Part shown: positions 16,806-25,241 of the stretch, in pieces | Numbering within the stretch: position 1 is the stretch's first letter | Layout of the letters: each line of letters opens with the position of its first letter | From: Tagaea sp. CACIAM 22H2 | Lineage (GTDB): Bacteria; Pseudomonadota; Alphaproteobacteria; CACIAM-22H2 | DNA: 55,630 nucleotides | NCBI GenBank assembly: GCA_014444615.1 | Contig: PVXE01000030.1 | Location: forward strand, 1-55,630 | Reading direction: 5' to 3' | Position numbers and translations under genes: made by a program | Notes under the pieces: generated by a model | Databases searched by the model: none | Seen by the model: only the letters and a program-made list of their open reading frames with translations | Told to the model about the DNA's origin: nothing

Positions 16806-17867
16806 TCACTCGGTCAGCATGTTCTCGTAGGCCTGCGCGGCGGCGGCCTCGTTCTTGATGTACCAGTCGAGATTGATCGTCAGCTGGCGCGCCGCGTTGT
16901 CGGGATGCGACGGCAAGCGGCGGGCATAGGCCGCGTCGATCGTGCCGAGTTCGTAGGCCTTTTTGTTGGTCGGGCCGTAGGTGATGTATTTCGTGAATTC
17001 GGCTTGGTATTGGGGTTTGCTGATCTCGGCCAGGAACTTCATGGCCAGATCGCGATTGGGCGCGCCTTTCGGGATCGCGAAGCAATCGTAGTCGAGCAGG
17101 CCCTGATTGAAGGTGTAAGCGACCTGCGCGCCGTCCTTGGCGATCACGTCGAAACGGCCGTTCCAGCCGGTGATCATGTCGACTTCGCCGTCCTTCATCA
17201 GCTGCGCGTGCTGCGCGCCGGACGTCCACCACACGGCGATATGCGGCTTCAGTTCCTTGATCTTCTTGATCGCGCGGTCGATGCCGCCGGGCGCCGACAA
17301 CACTTCGTAGACCTTGTCGGCGGGGACGCCGTCGGCCATCAGCGCCGGTTCCAACGCGCCGGCGACACCCTTGCGGTAGGAACGCTTGCCGGGAAACTTC
17401 TTCACGTCCCAGAAATCGGCCCAGCTCTGCGGCCCGTTATTGCCGTAGGTCTTTGTGTTCCAGGCGAGGACGGTCGAGAACACGTCGCCGCCCACGCAGT
17501 AGTCGCCCGCGAAATTGGGCAGGAAATCCTTGGTGTCGATAATCTTGTAGTCGAGCTTTTCGAGGATGCCCTCCGCACCGGCGCGGGCGGCACTGCCCGA
17601 ACCGCTGGCGACGACGTCCCAGGTCACGGCGTTGGCGCGCACCTTCAAACGCAAATCGGCAATGGAGGTATAGGTCTCCTCGCGCACCGTGATGCCCAGC
17701 GCCTTCGCGGCGGGCTGGAACAGGGCCTTGCTTTGTCCTTCCTGATAGGAACCGCCGAACGAAACGACCGTCAGCGTTTGCGCCGATGCGCCGTTCGCCG
17801 CAAGCAGCATGGCGGCACCGCCCAGCAGGGCGGCAAAAGTGGTTTTCGGCTTCGCACTGGTTTTCAT
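16806..17867 (-). CDS. Polyamine-type ABC transporter substrate-binding protein (PotD/PotF family)
   Basis: 353-residue periplasmic binding protein. A Sec signal peptide covers about residues 1-29 (K-rich start, LLGGAAMLLAANGASA, cleavage before QTLTV). The mature start TVVSFGGSYQEGQ is typical of the SBP_bac_8/PotD group. GGGAGG lies seven bases before the start. It heads the transporter part of the operon (SBP, ATPase, two permeases). Which amine, amino acid or organic acid it binds cannot be told; the neighbouring aldehyde dehydrogenase and enolase-family gene suggest a catabolic substrate. Confidence 0.9.
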   Translation of the reverse strand: MKTSAKPKTTFAALLGGAAMLLAANGASAQTLTVVSFGGSYQEGQSKALFQPAAKALGITVREETYTSIADLRLKVRANAVTWDVVASGSGSAARAGAEGILEKLDYKIIDTKDFLPNFAGDYCVGGDVFSTVLAWNTKTYGNNGPQSWADFWDVKKFPGKRSYRKGVAGALEPALMADGVPADKVYEVLSAPGGIDRAIKKIKELKPHIAVWWTSGAQHAQLMKDGEVDMITGWNGRFDVIAKDGAQVAYTFNQGLLDYDCFAIPKGAPNRDLAMKFLAEISKPQYQAEFTKYITYGPTNKKAYELGTIDAAYARRLPSHPDNAARQLTINLDWYIKNEAAAAQAYENMLTE

Positions 17868-17955
17868 CGCAAGCCTCCCATTATTGTGTTGGTTTCAGTT
17901 TCGCCGTGAATTTGGTCGGCTGAACAGTGCCACTTACAACTTATGGCCATACCAT

Positions 17956-19452
17956 TCATCCGATGCGCGCCGCGACGCTTTTGAGCTTGGCGTAGCTGCG
18001 CAAGGCTTCGAGGCCTTTCTCGCGCCCGAAACCGGAGTGCCGGTTGCCGCCGAACGGCGTTTCGATGCCGCCGGCGAAGTATTCGTTGATGTAGATCTGC
18101 CCCGCGTCGATCGCGGCCGCCAGACGATGGGCGCGCGTGAAGCCGCGCGTGTAGATACCGGCGGCCAGCGCATAGCGCGTGCCGTTGGCGAGCGACACGG
18201 CGTGATCGGCGTCGTCGGCGATTTGCACCGCCAGAACGGGACCGAAAATCTCCTCGGTCACGGCTTCGTCATCGGGCTTCAGCGCATCGAGTATCGTGGG
18301 CTCGTAGAACCAACCGCGGCCGGTTTCCGGATCCGCTACCGCGCGGCCGCCGCAAGCGACCGACACGCCGCGCGCGCGGGCGCGATCGACGAATCCGGCG
18401 ACGCGCGCGCGTTGCTCAGGCGAGATCAGCGGGCCCATATCGGCATCGCGCAACCCGTGCCCCAGTTTCATCTTGGCGACGCGCGCGACCAGCCGTTCCA
18501 GCAGCGTGGCATGGACGCGCCGATCGACGATCAGGCGCGACGCGGCGGAGCAGATCTGTCCGGCATTCTCGTAGATGCCGCCCAGAACCCCCTCAACCGC
18601 GGCGTCAAGATCGGCGTCGTCGAGCACGATCAGCGGCGACTTGCCGCCGAGTTCCAGCACCAATCGCGTGACATTCGCGGCGGCGGCGCGCATCACCGAC
18701 TGTCCGGTGGCGACGGAGCCGGTGAAGGTGATGTGATCGATGCCGGGATGCGCCACCAAGGGCGCGCCCGCGTCTTTGCCCGTCCCGGTCACGACGTTGA
18801 AAACGCCTTCCGGCAGCCCTGCGGCGTGGAGCAGTTCGGCAAGCATCAGCGCCGTCATCGGCGTTTGCTCGGCCGGCTTGGCGACGACGCAATTACCGGC
18901 GGCGAGTGCGGGCGCCACGCCGCGCGCCAGCGTCGAGATCGGATAGTTCCACGGCACGATCTGCGCCGCGACGCCGACCGGCTCCAGCATCGTATAGGCG
19001 AGATGGTCGGGGCCGAGCGGAATACTGTCGCCCTGCATTTTGTCGCAAGCGCCCGCGTAATATTCGAAAGCGCGTGCCGCACCCGCTACGTCGCCGCGCG
19101 CTTCGATCAAGCGTTTGCCGCTGTCGAGCGTTTCGGCGACCGCGAAGCGTTCGGCCTTTGCGCGCAGCATAGCGGCGGCATTGGCCAGGATGCGGCCGCG
19201 TGCGGCGGGCATCATCCGGCGCCATTCGCCGTTGAACGCCTTGCGCGCCGCCAAAACGGCGTTGTCGATATCCGCCACGTCGCCTGCAGCGAAACACGCA
19301 AAGACCTTGCCGCTGCCCGGATCGACACTGTCCATCGCCCGCCCATTGACGGGCGATCTCCATGCGCCATCGATGAAATGCGCGTTCGGCAGTCCGGCAA
19401 GCGTGCCGGTGGCCAACGCCTCGTCGCGGGGGCTGGGTGCTGCGCTGCCCAT
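17956..19452 (-). CDS. NAD(P)-dependent aldehyde dehydrogenase
   Basis: 498 residues from ATG 19452. The catalytic set is intact: N169 in PWNYP, E267 in LELGGKSP, C301 in GQICSA, plus GSVATG for the nucleotide. It oxidises an aldehyde to the acid in the cytoplasm; resemblance is to betaine-aldehyde and gamma-aminobutyraldehyde dehydrogenases. I chose ATG 19452 because it overlaps the stop of the upstream enolase-family gene as ATGA; an upstream in-frame start at 19497 would overlap by 46 bp. 88 bp separate it from the SBP gene, which has its own ribosome site. Polyamine-type importer plus ALDH is a common pairing for amine degradation. Confidence 0.92.
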   Translation of the reverse strand: MGSAAPSPRDEALATGTLAGLPNAHFIDGAWRSPVNGRAMDSVDPGSGKVFACFAAGDVADIDNAVLAARKAFNGEWRRMMPAARGRILANAAAMLRAKAERFAVAETLDSGKRLIEARGDVAGAARAFEYYAGACDKMQGDSIPLGPDHLAYTMLEPVGVAAQIVPWNYPISTLARGVAPALAAGNCVVAKPAEQTPMTALMLAELLHAAGLPEGVFNVVTGTGKDAGAPLVAHPGIDHITFTGSVATGQSVMRAAAANVTRLVLELGGKSPLIVLDDADLDAAVEGVLGGIYENAGQICSAASRLIVDRRVHATLLERLVARVAKMKLGHGLRDADMGPLISPEQRARVAGFVDRARARGVSVACGGRAVADPETGRGWFYEPTILDALKPDDEAVTEEIFGPVLAVQIADDADHAVSLANGTRYALAAGIYTRGFTRAHRLAAAIDAGQIYINEYFAGGIETPFGGNRHSGFGREKGLEALRSYAKLKSVAARIG

Positions 19453-20558
19453 CAATTCTCCGCGACGCTGACCTGGTAGCGCGACTTCTCGAGCCATGCG
19501 GGCGAAATTTCCACGCCCCAGCCGGGCTCGTCCGTCACGCGCACCTTGCCGTCCTTTACGTCATAGGGCGCTTTTCGGAACAGCCCGTACTGCCAGGGAT
19601 AATAGTCTTCGGCCTCGATCGAGAATTCGAGATAGGGCCCGGCATTGGGAATGGCGCGCAGCAGATGCATGGTGAATACCGTCACCATCGACAAATTGGC
19701 GCTATGCGGCGTGCAAGGCAGACCCGCGGCTTGCGCCATTTTGGCGACGCGCATGGTCCGGATCATGCCGCCCATGTAGCAGACATCGGGCTGCACCACG
19801 TCGACGGCGCGCATGTCGATCAAGTGGCGCCACAGCGGCAGGTAACAATCCTGCTCGCCGCCGGTCACGTCGAGGTCCAGCGCTTCGCGCACCGCGCGCG
19901 TCTGCTCGAGCTCCCAATAGGGACAAGGCTCCTCGAAATGCACCACGCCGTTGGCCTCGAGAAGTTTGCCCACCTCGATGGCGCGCTCGGGCGAATAGCA
20001 GCTATTGGCGTCGACCAGCAGCGTCGCCTTGTCGCCGAGCGCCTTGCGGATCGTCGGCACGATTTCCTCGGTGCGGCCGGGCCATTCGTCGCGGTCGTGG
20101 CCGTACTCGGCGCCGACGCGGAATTTGAACGCATCGAAGCCGTGCGCGTCGCGCAGGCGCTTGAAGCGCTCCGCCTCGTCGCGCGGGGTGATGTCGCGCT
20201 TCATCGACGAGGCATAGGCGCGCAAGCTCCCCGGCGTGCCGCCCAGCAATGCGCAAACCGGCTTGCCCGCGCGCTTGGCGGCGAGATCCCACAATGCGGT
20301 CTCGATGCCGGTGATCGCGCGATAGAAATGGCTGCCGGGGAATTTATGCTCGCGCTCGGGCAGCAGATCGACCAAGCCTTCGATATCGGCCGCGTCGTGG
20401 CCGATCGCCGTGGGCGCCACTTGGCGATGCAGAATCGTGCAGACGATATCGGCGCAGTAGGTCGAAACCTGCCCCCAGCCTTGCGCGCCGTCCTCCGCCG
20501 TTACGCGCACGAACCCGACATATTCGTCGGTGAACGTTTCGATTTTCGCGATCTTCAT
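19452..20558 (-). CDS. Mandelate racemase / muconate lactonizing enzyme family protein (enolase superfamily)
   Basis: 368-residue TIM-barrel enzyme abstracting a proton alpha to a carboxylate. Barrel ligands and bases are visible: K145-x-R147 in FKFR, metal ligands D183 (VDAN), E209 (FEEP) and E235 (GGEQ), and H285 (TPHSAN). The KxR-D-E-E-H pattern fits the mandelate racemase or sugar-acid dehydratase groups, not enolase proper. First gene of the minus-strand operon, divergent from the MocR regulator across 77 bp, and coupled to ALDH by an ATGA overlap. Substrate is unknown; acid-sugar dehydration or epimerisation are the usual roles. Confidence 0.9.
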   Translation of the reverse strand: MKIAKIETFTDEYVGFVRVTAEDGAQGWGQVSTYCADIVCTILHRQVAPTAIGHDAADIEGLVDLLPEREHKFPGSHFYRAITGIETALWDLAAKRAGKPVCALLGGTPGSLRAYASSMKRDITPRDEAERFKRLRDAHGFDAFKFRVGAEYGHDRDEWPGRTEEIVPTIRKALGDKATLLVDANSCYSPERAIEVGKLLEANGVVHFEEPCPYWELEQTRAVREALDLDVTGGEQDCYLPLWRHLIDMRAVDVVQPDVCYMGGMIRTMRVAKMAQAAGLPCTPHSANLSMVTVFTMHLLRAIPNAGPYLEFSIEAEDYYPWQYGLFRKAPYDVKDGKVRVTDEPGWGVEISPAWLEKSRYQVSVAEN

Positions 20559-20578
20559 GCCGGGATCGTCGCGCGGGA

Positions 20579-20608
20579 TTGGCCTTCCCGACAGGTCCAG
20601 TTTATATT
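20579..20608 (+). promoter_or_regulatory. Putative MocR promoter in the divergent 20559-20635 region
   Basis: The 77-bp gap between the divergent enolase-family and MocR genes holds TTGGCC at 20579-20584 and TATATT at 20603-20608 with an 18-bp spacer. A GCGAGGGGG ribosome site precedes ATG 20636. This AT-rich island is the only plausible control region for both operons. MocR regulators commonly autoregulate from such divergent promoters, but I see no clear direct repeat here. Confidence 0.45.
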
Positions 20609-20635
20609 TTCGGGAATACCATTTTGCGAGGGGGC

Positions 20636-22150
20636 ATGGTCAAGCGCGCCGGAGGGGCTTTGCTGCTGGATCTGAAGATCGATCCGCGCGCGCCCAAATC
20701 GATGGGATCGCAGCTCTACGCGGCGATGCGCGAGACGATTCTGTCGGGCGGCGTGGCGCCGGGCGTGCGCTTGCCCGCGACGCGCACGCTGGCCGACGAA
20801 TTGGGCGTGTCGCGCACCACCGTGATCGACGCGTTCGAGCGCTTGCTCGCCGAAGGACTGATCGTGTCGCGGACCGGTTCGGGCAGCTATGTCAGCGAAG
20901 CGCTGCGCAGCGAACGTCCGCAACCGCCTTCGCGCATCGGCCGTACGGCCGTGCGCCAGCGCGAGCCGCAGATTTCGCGCTCGATGGGCTGGGCCTTCGC
21001 GCATTTCCTGCGCCGCGAACGCCTGCCGCATCGTCCGCGCGCCTTCGTGACGGCGCTGCCGGCGTTCGACGCGTTCCCGATGGCGCAATGGGCGCGTATT
21101 GCGTCGCGTCATTGGCGCGGTTCGCGCGAGCAAACGCTCGGCTACGGCGAAGCCGAAGGTCATTCGGGGTTGCGCGAGGCGATCGCCACGCATCTGCGCG
21201 GCAATCGCGGTATCACATGCGACAAGGAACAGATTTTCATCGTCGGCGGCGCGCAGCAGGCGTTCTGGCTGATCGGCACGATGCTGCTCAATCCCGGCGA
21301 TCGCGTGTGGTTCGAGAATCCCGGCGCCATCGGCGCGCGCAACGGATTGGTCGCGTGCGGCGCCGATCTGGTGCCGGTCCCCGTCGATGCGGACGGCTTG
21401 CGCGTCGACGAAGGGATGCGGCTTTCGCCCAAGTTCCGCCTCGCTTTCGTGACGCCGTCGCACCAGCAGCCGCTCGGCCATGTCATGAGCCTCGAACGGC
21501 GCTTCGCGCTGCTGCAAGCCGCCGAGAAGGCGGGGGCTTGGATCATCGAGGACGACTACGACGGCGAGTTTTTCTTCGGCCGCCGCCCGCCGCCCACGCT
21601 TAAAAGCGTGGATCGCACCGGCCTCGTGATCTATGTGGGCACGTTCAGCAAGTCGCTGTTTCCGGCCCTGCGCTTGGGCTTCGTCGTCGTGCCGCCCGAT
21701 CTGGTCGACGTGTTCTCGCGCGTCGCGCGATCCTTCGTGCCGGGCGTGCCGACCAGCATCCAAGCGACGGTGGCGGAATTCATCGATGAAGGTCATTTCG
21801 CCACGCATGTGCGGCGGATGCGCGCGATCTATGCCGAGCGTCACGCGGCGTTGGTCGAAGGGGCCAAGCGCAAGCTCGGCGGCTTGCTCGATATCGTGCC
21901 GGCGGATAGCGGCCTGCACACGATCGGGCGGCTGGCGGCCGGCATATCGGAAGCGACGGCGGCCGAGGAAGCCGCCGCGCGCGACGTGGTCGTTTCGCCG
22001 CTCGCCCGCTACTCGATCGTGCCCGCCCAAGCCAACGCCTTGGTGCTTGGTTTCGCGGCGGTCAATCCGCGCGAAATCGGCGAGGGGGTCACGCGCCTCG
22101 CCGCCGCGCTGGAGCCGCTCGCCAAGCGCGGACGCCGGCGAATGGTATGA
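20636..22150 (+). CDS. MocR-type transcriptional regulator (GntR wHTH fused to aminotransferase-like domain)
   Basis: 504 residues. The N-terminal 75 residues form a GntR winged helix (LPATRTLADELGVSRTTV, then wing GSGSYVS). After a linker of about 60 residues comes a fold-type I aminotransferase domain with the PLP-binding DDYDGEF motif and Schiff-base lysine K339 in TFSKSLFPALRLG. Family knowledge: PdxR, GabR and TauR use PLP-linked ligands such as amines to switch transcription, usually at direct repeats. Start ATG 20636 is chosen for its ribosome site; an upstream TTG at 20579 coincides with the promoter. It sits between a polyamine-type importer/ALDH operon and two oxidase genes, so it probably senses an amine or amino acid. 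Confidence 0.93.
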   Translation: MVKRAGGALLLDLKIDPRAPKSMGSQLYAAMRETILSGGVAPGVRLPATRTLADELGVSRTTVIDAFERLLAEGLIVSRTGSGSYVSEALRSERPQPPSRIGRTAVRQREPQISRSMGWAFAHFLRRERLPHRPRAFVTALPAFDAFPMAQWARIASRHWRGSREQTLGYGEAEGHSGLREAIATHLRGNRGITCDKEQIFIVGGAQQAFWLIGTMLLNPGDRVWFENPGAIGARNGLVACGADLVPVPVDADGLRVDEGMRLSPKFRLAFVTPSHQQPLGHVMSLERRFALLQAAEKAGAWIIEDDYDGEFFFGRRPPPTLKSVDRTGLVIYVGTFSKSLFPALRLGFVVVPPDLVDVFSRVARSFVPGVPTSIQATVAEFIDEGHFATHVRRMRAIYAERHAALVEGAKRKLGGLLDIVPADSGLHTIGRLAAGISEATAAEEAAARDVVVSPLARYSIVPAQANALVLGFAAVNPREIGEGVTRLAAALEPLAKRGRRRMV

Positions 22151-22204
22151 TCGATTCTCCAGACTGGCTTGCTCGGCAAGGCCATTTCCGTGGGACATTC
22201 GGCC

Positions 22205-23818
22205 ATGGTCGCGTCTGAACCGATCACGGCCGATTACGTCATCGTCGGGGCGGGCACCGCCGGCTGTGTGCTGGCCGACCGCCTGAGCGAGGACGGAAGC
22301 GCGCAAGTCGTGTTGCTGGAAGCGGGCGGGAGCGATTTGCGCCTGCGTATTCGCATGCCGATCGGCTACGGCATGTCGTTCTACGATCCGCGCATCAATT
22401 GGATGTATCGCGCCCAACCCGATGCGGTGTTGAACGGCCGGCAAGGTTATTGGCCGCGCGGCCGCGTCGTCGGCGGCTCGGGCTCGATCAACGCGATGGT
22501 CCATGTACGCGGCCTGCCGTCGGATTACGACGATTGGGCGGCGGCGGGAAATCCCGGCTGGGCGTGGCGTGACGTGGCTTCCTATTTCGACCGGGCGCTG
22601 TCGCGCGTGCCCGGCAAGGATGTGTCGCGGCAGGTTCATGCGCTATGCCGGAACTTCGTCGCGGCGGGCGAGGCATTGGGTTTCGCGCATCGTGCCAATC
22701 TCAACTCGGGCGATGGTGAAGGGATCGGCACCTATCCGATCGCAACACGCGGCGGCTTCCGGTGGTCGAGTGCCCGGGCCTATCTGGCGCATGCCCGGTC
22801 GCGGTCGAATTTCCGGCTGATCAAACATGCGATGGCGATGCGTATCCTGTTCGACGGGCGGCGCGCCGTCGGCATCGAATATCGAACGGGGCAAGCCACG
22901 CACGTGCTGCGCGCGCGCCGCGAAGTGATCCTCGCCGCCGGCAGTATCGAGACGCCCAAGCTCTTGCAGCTTTCGGGCATCGGTCCGGCCGCGTTGCTGA
23001 AGCGGCACGGGATCGTCCCGCTGCTCGATAGCCCGTCGGTCGGGCGGCATATGCAGGATCATCTCTGCATCGATCATCTCTATCGCGCGCGCGTGCCGAC
23101 GCTGAATCAGGTTTTCGGAACATGGTCCGGCAAGATCGCCGTGGCGCTGCGCTACGCGTTGACACTTGGCGGGCCATTGTCTCTCAGCGTCAATCAAGCG
23201 GGCGGCTTCGTGCGTTCGCGCGCCGGTTTGGCGCGGCCCGATATGCAGCTCTATTTCTCGCCGCTGAGCTACACGCGCACTCCCGCAGGTACGCGGCCGC
23301 TGATGCGCCCCGATCCGTTTCCGGGGTTCCTGCTCAGCGCGCAGCCTTGCCGGCCGACGAGCCGCGGGCATATCGAAATCGCGTCGCCCGATCCGATGGC
23401 GGCGCCTGCGATCCATCCCAATTCGCTGGCGACTTCGGACGATATCGAAGCGTTGCTCGGCGGCGCCGCGTTGCTGCGCCGCTTGGCGGCCGCACCGGGC
23501 TTGCGCGATGTGATCGAGATTGAGCTCGCACCGGGCGGCCATATCGACGGGCGCGACGCCATGCTTGCCGATATCCGCGCGCGCGCGGGCACGGTGTTCC
23601 ATCCCGTGTCGACGGCGCGCATGGCGCCGGATATCGCGACGGGGGTGGTCGATGCGCGCCTGCGGGCGCATGGGCTGGACGCCCTGCGCATCGCCGACGC
23701 GTCGGTCTTTCCATATGTCACGTCGGGCAACACGAATTTGCCGACGATCATGCTGGCGGAGAAGGCGGCCGATCTGATCTTGGATCGCGAACCGTCCGCA
23801 AGCGTCGAGGGAGTGTAG
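22205..23818 (+). CDS. GMC-family FAD-dependent oxidoreductase (choline dehydrogenase-like)
   Basis: 537 residues from ATG 22205. FAD motif GAGTAG at 15-20, the family signature GRVVGGSGSINAM near 90-102, second signature GSIETPKLLQLSGIGP near 245-260, catalytic His466 in HPVSTARM and the closing TSGNTNLPTIMLAEKAADLI helix. The family oxidises primary alcohols, for example choline to betaine aldehyde. The start is uncertain (TTG 22169 is in frame), but ATG 22205 places the FAD motif at the usual distance. 54 bp after mocR and 4 bp before the next oxidase, so probably one operon; the aldehyde product could feed the ALDH across the divergent promoter (inference). Confidence 0.9.
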   Translation: MVASEPITADYVIVGAGTAGCVLADRLSEDGSAQVVLLEAGGSDLRLRIRMPIGYGMSFYDPRINWMYRAQPDAVLNGRQGYWPRGRVVGGSGSINAMVHVRGLPSDYDDWAAAGNPGWAWRDVASYFDRALSRVPGKDVSRQVHALCRNFVAAGEALGFAHRANLNSGDGEGIGTYPIATRGGFRWSSARAYLAHARSRSNFRLIKHAMAMRILFDGRRAVGIEYRTGQATHVLRARREVILAAGSIETPKLLQLSGIGPAALLKRHGIVPLLDSPSVGRHMQDHLCIDHLYRARVPTLNQVFGTWSGKIAVALRYALTLGGPLSLSVNQAGGFVRSRAGLARPDMQLYFSPLSYTRTPAGTRPLMRPDPFPGFLLSAQPCRPTSRGHIEIASPDPMAAPAIHPNSLATSDDIEALLGGAALLRRLAAAPGLRDVIEIELAPGGHIDGRDAMLADIRARAGTVFHPVSTARMAPDIATGVVDARLRAHGLDALRIADASVFPYVTSGNTNLPTIMLAEKAADLILDREPSASVEGV

Positions 23819-23822
23819 AGAC

Positions 23823-25118
23823 ATGCGCGCCGACCTGTTCACGTCCGATTTCAAAACCACGTCCTATTGGTGGGAACGCACGCCGCGCCCGGCGATCGCG
23901 CAGCGTGATTTGCCGTCGAAGGCGGACGTGCTGGTGGTCGGCTCGGGCTATACCGGCTTGCATGCGGCGTTGCGCACGGCGCGCGGCGGCCGTTCGACAG
24001 TCGTGCTGGACGCCGAGGACGCGGGCTGGGGTTGCAGCACGCGCAACGGCGGCCAGATCTCGACCAGCATCAAGCCGTCCTTCGCCGAACTCACGCGCCG
24101 CCACGGGCCGGATCTCGCGCGGCGCATCCTGCGCGATGGGCATAATTCGCTGGCCTACACCGCGCAATTCGTGCGCGAGGAAGGGATCGATTGCGATTTC
24201 GGAATCGTCGGGCGATTCCATGCAGCGCATAACCCGGCGAAGTTCGACGAACTCGCACGCGGGGCCGTCAACCAGCCGCAAGGCTTCGAAGTGCCGCAGC
24301 GCATCGTGCCGCGCACCGAACAGCGTACCGAACTCGGCACCGACGCCTATTTCGGCGGCGTGGTGCTGGAGGCGCATTCGTCGGTCGATCCCGCGCGCTA
24401 TCACGCCGGTCTGCTCGCGCGCGTCCAGGCGGCGGGGGCCGAGATCCATTCGCGCACACCGGCGATCGAATTGAAGCCGCTCGCGGGCGGCGGGTTCGAC
24501 GTGGTCACGCCGCGCGGAACTTGCCGCGCGCGCGACGTGATCGTCGCGACCAATGGCTATACGGCCAAGGTGACGCCGTGGCTGCGCCGGCGCGTGATCC
24601 CGATCGGCAGCTACATCATCGCGACCGAGGAACTCGATCCCGGCTTGATGGCGCGTTTGATGCCGAAGGACCGGATCGTCAGCGATACGCGCAAGGTCGT
24701 CTATTACTACCGCGCTTCGCCCGACCGGCGGCGCATTCTGTTCGGCGGACGTGTTTCGCATGGCGAGACCGATCCCGCGAATAGCGGGCCGTTGCTGCAC
24801 GCCGAAATGGTGCGGCTCTTCCCCGAATTGGCGGGCACGAGGATCTCGCATTCCTGGCTCGGCTTCGTCGCCTATACGTTCGACGAGCTTGCGCATATCG
24901 GCACGCAGGACGGTGTGCATTACGCGATGGGCTATTGCGGCTCGGGCGTGGGCATGGCCGGTTATCTCGGCATGAAACTTGGCCTTCGCGTGCTGGGCGA
25001 TGCCGATGCGGCGACGGGCCTTGCCGAGACCGAGTTTCAGACGCGGCCTTTCTATACCGGGAACCCGTGGTTCCTGGCGGCGTCGGTTATGTACTACCGC
25101 TGGCGCGATCGCCATTAG
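23823..25118 (+). CDS. FAD-dependent amine/amino-acid oxidoreductase (PuuB/DadA-like, DAO family)
   Basis: 431 residues. The N-terminal TSYWWERTPRP stretch is characteristic of gamma-glutamylputrescine oxidase-like proteins; GSGYTGLHAAL (near 40-50) is the FAD motif, STRNGGQIS follows, and the C-terminal YCGSGVGMAGYLG closes the FAD site. It likely oxidises a C-N bond of a primary or secondary amine. It begins four bases after the GMC oxidoreductase gene with a weak GGGAG ribosome site. Together with the MocR regulator this suggests amine oxidation, but putrescine itself is not proven since no gamma-glutamylputrescine synthetase is seen. Confidence 0.88.
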   Translation: MRADLFTSDFKTTSYWWERTPRPAIAQRDLPSKADVLVVGSGYTGLHAALRTARGGRSTVVLDAEDAGWGCSTRNGGQISTSIKPSFAELTRRHGPDLARRILRDGHNSLAYTAQFVREEGIDCDFGIVGRFHAAHNPAKFDELARGAVNQPQGFEVPQRIVPRTEQRTELGTDAYFGGVVLEAHSSVDPARYHAGLLARVQAAGAEIHSRTPAIELKPLAGGGFDVVTPRGTCRARDVIVATNGYTAKVTPWLRRRVIPIGSYIIATEELDPGLMARLMPKDRIVSDTRKVVYYYRASPDRRRILFGGRVSHGETDPANSGPLLHAEMVRLFPELAGTRISHSWLGFVAYTFDELAHIGTQDGVHYAMGYCGSGVGMAGYLGMKLGLRVLGDADAATGLAETEFQTRPFYTGNPWFLAASVMYYRWRDRH

Positions 25119-25160
25119 GCGGACGACAATCCCAAGCCATATCGGTGGACTGAAGGCATC

Positions 25161-25204
25161 CAAATTGCATACGGTGCCGGCTGCATTATGCATACAATAC
25201 CGGC
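25161..25204. promoter_or_regulatory. Putative operator of the Opp-type operon (direct repeats with shared GTATGCAATTTG word)
   Basis: In the 123-bp gap before the SBP gene, TGCATACGGTGCCGGC (25166-25181) recurs as TGCATACAATACCGGC (25189-25204), 13 of 16 identical with a 23-bp period. On the minus strand 25161-25172 reads GTATGCAATTTG, identical to 38151-38162 in the control region of the oxygenase cluster. TACAAT at 25194-25199 could serve as a -10 box. A direct-repeat operator is inferred. Confidence 0.5.
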
Positions 25205-25241
25205 CGGGTGTTGTATCGTCGGCGGCGACAGGAGGTCCCAA

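Noticed and set aside
20555..22639. Antisense open frame of 694 codons opposite mocR
   Set aside because: Same shadow effect; the plus-strand MocR protein has a complete winged helix and PLP domain, and the antisense product has no recognisable motif.
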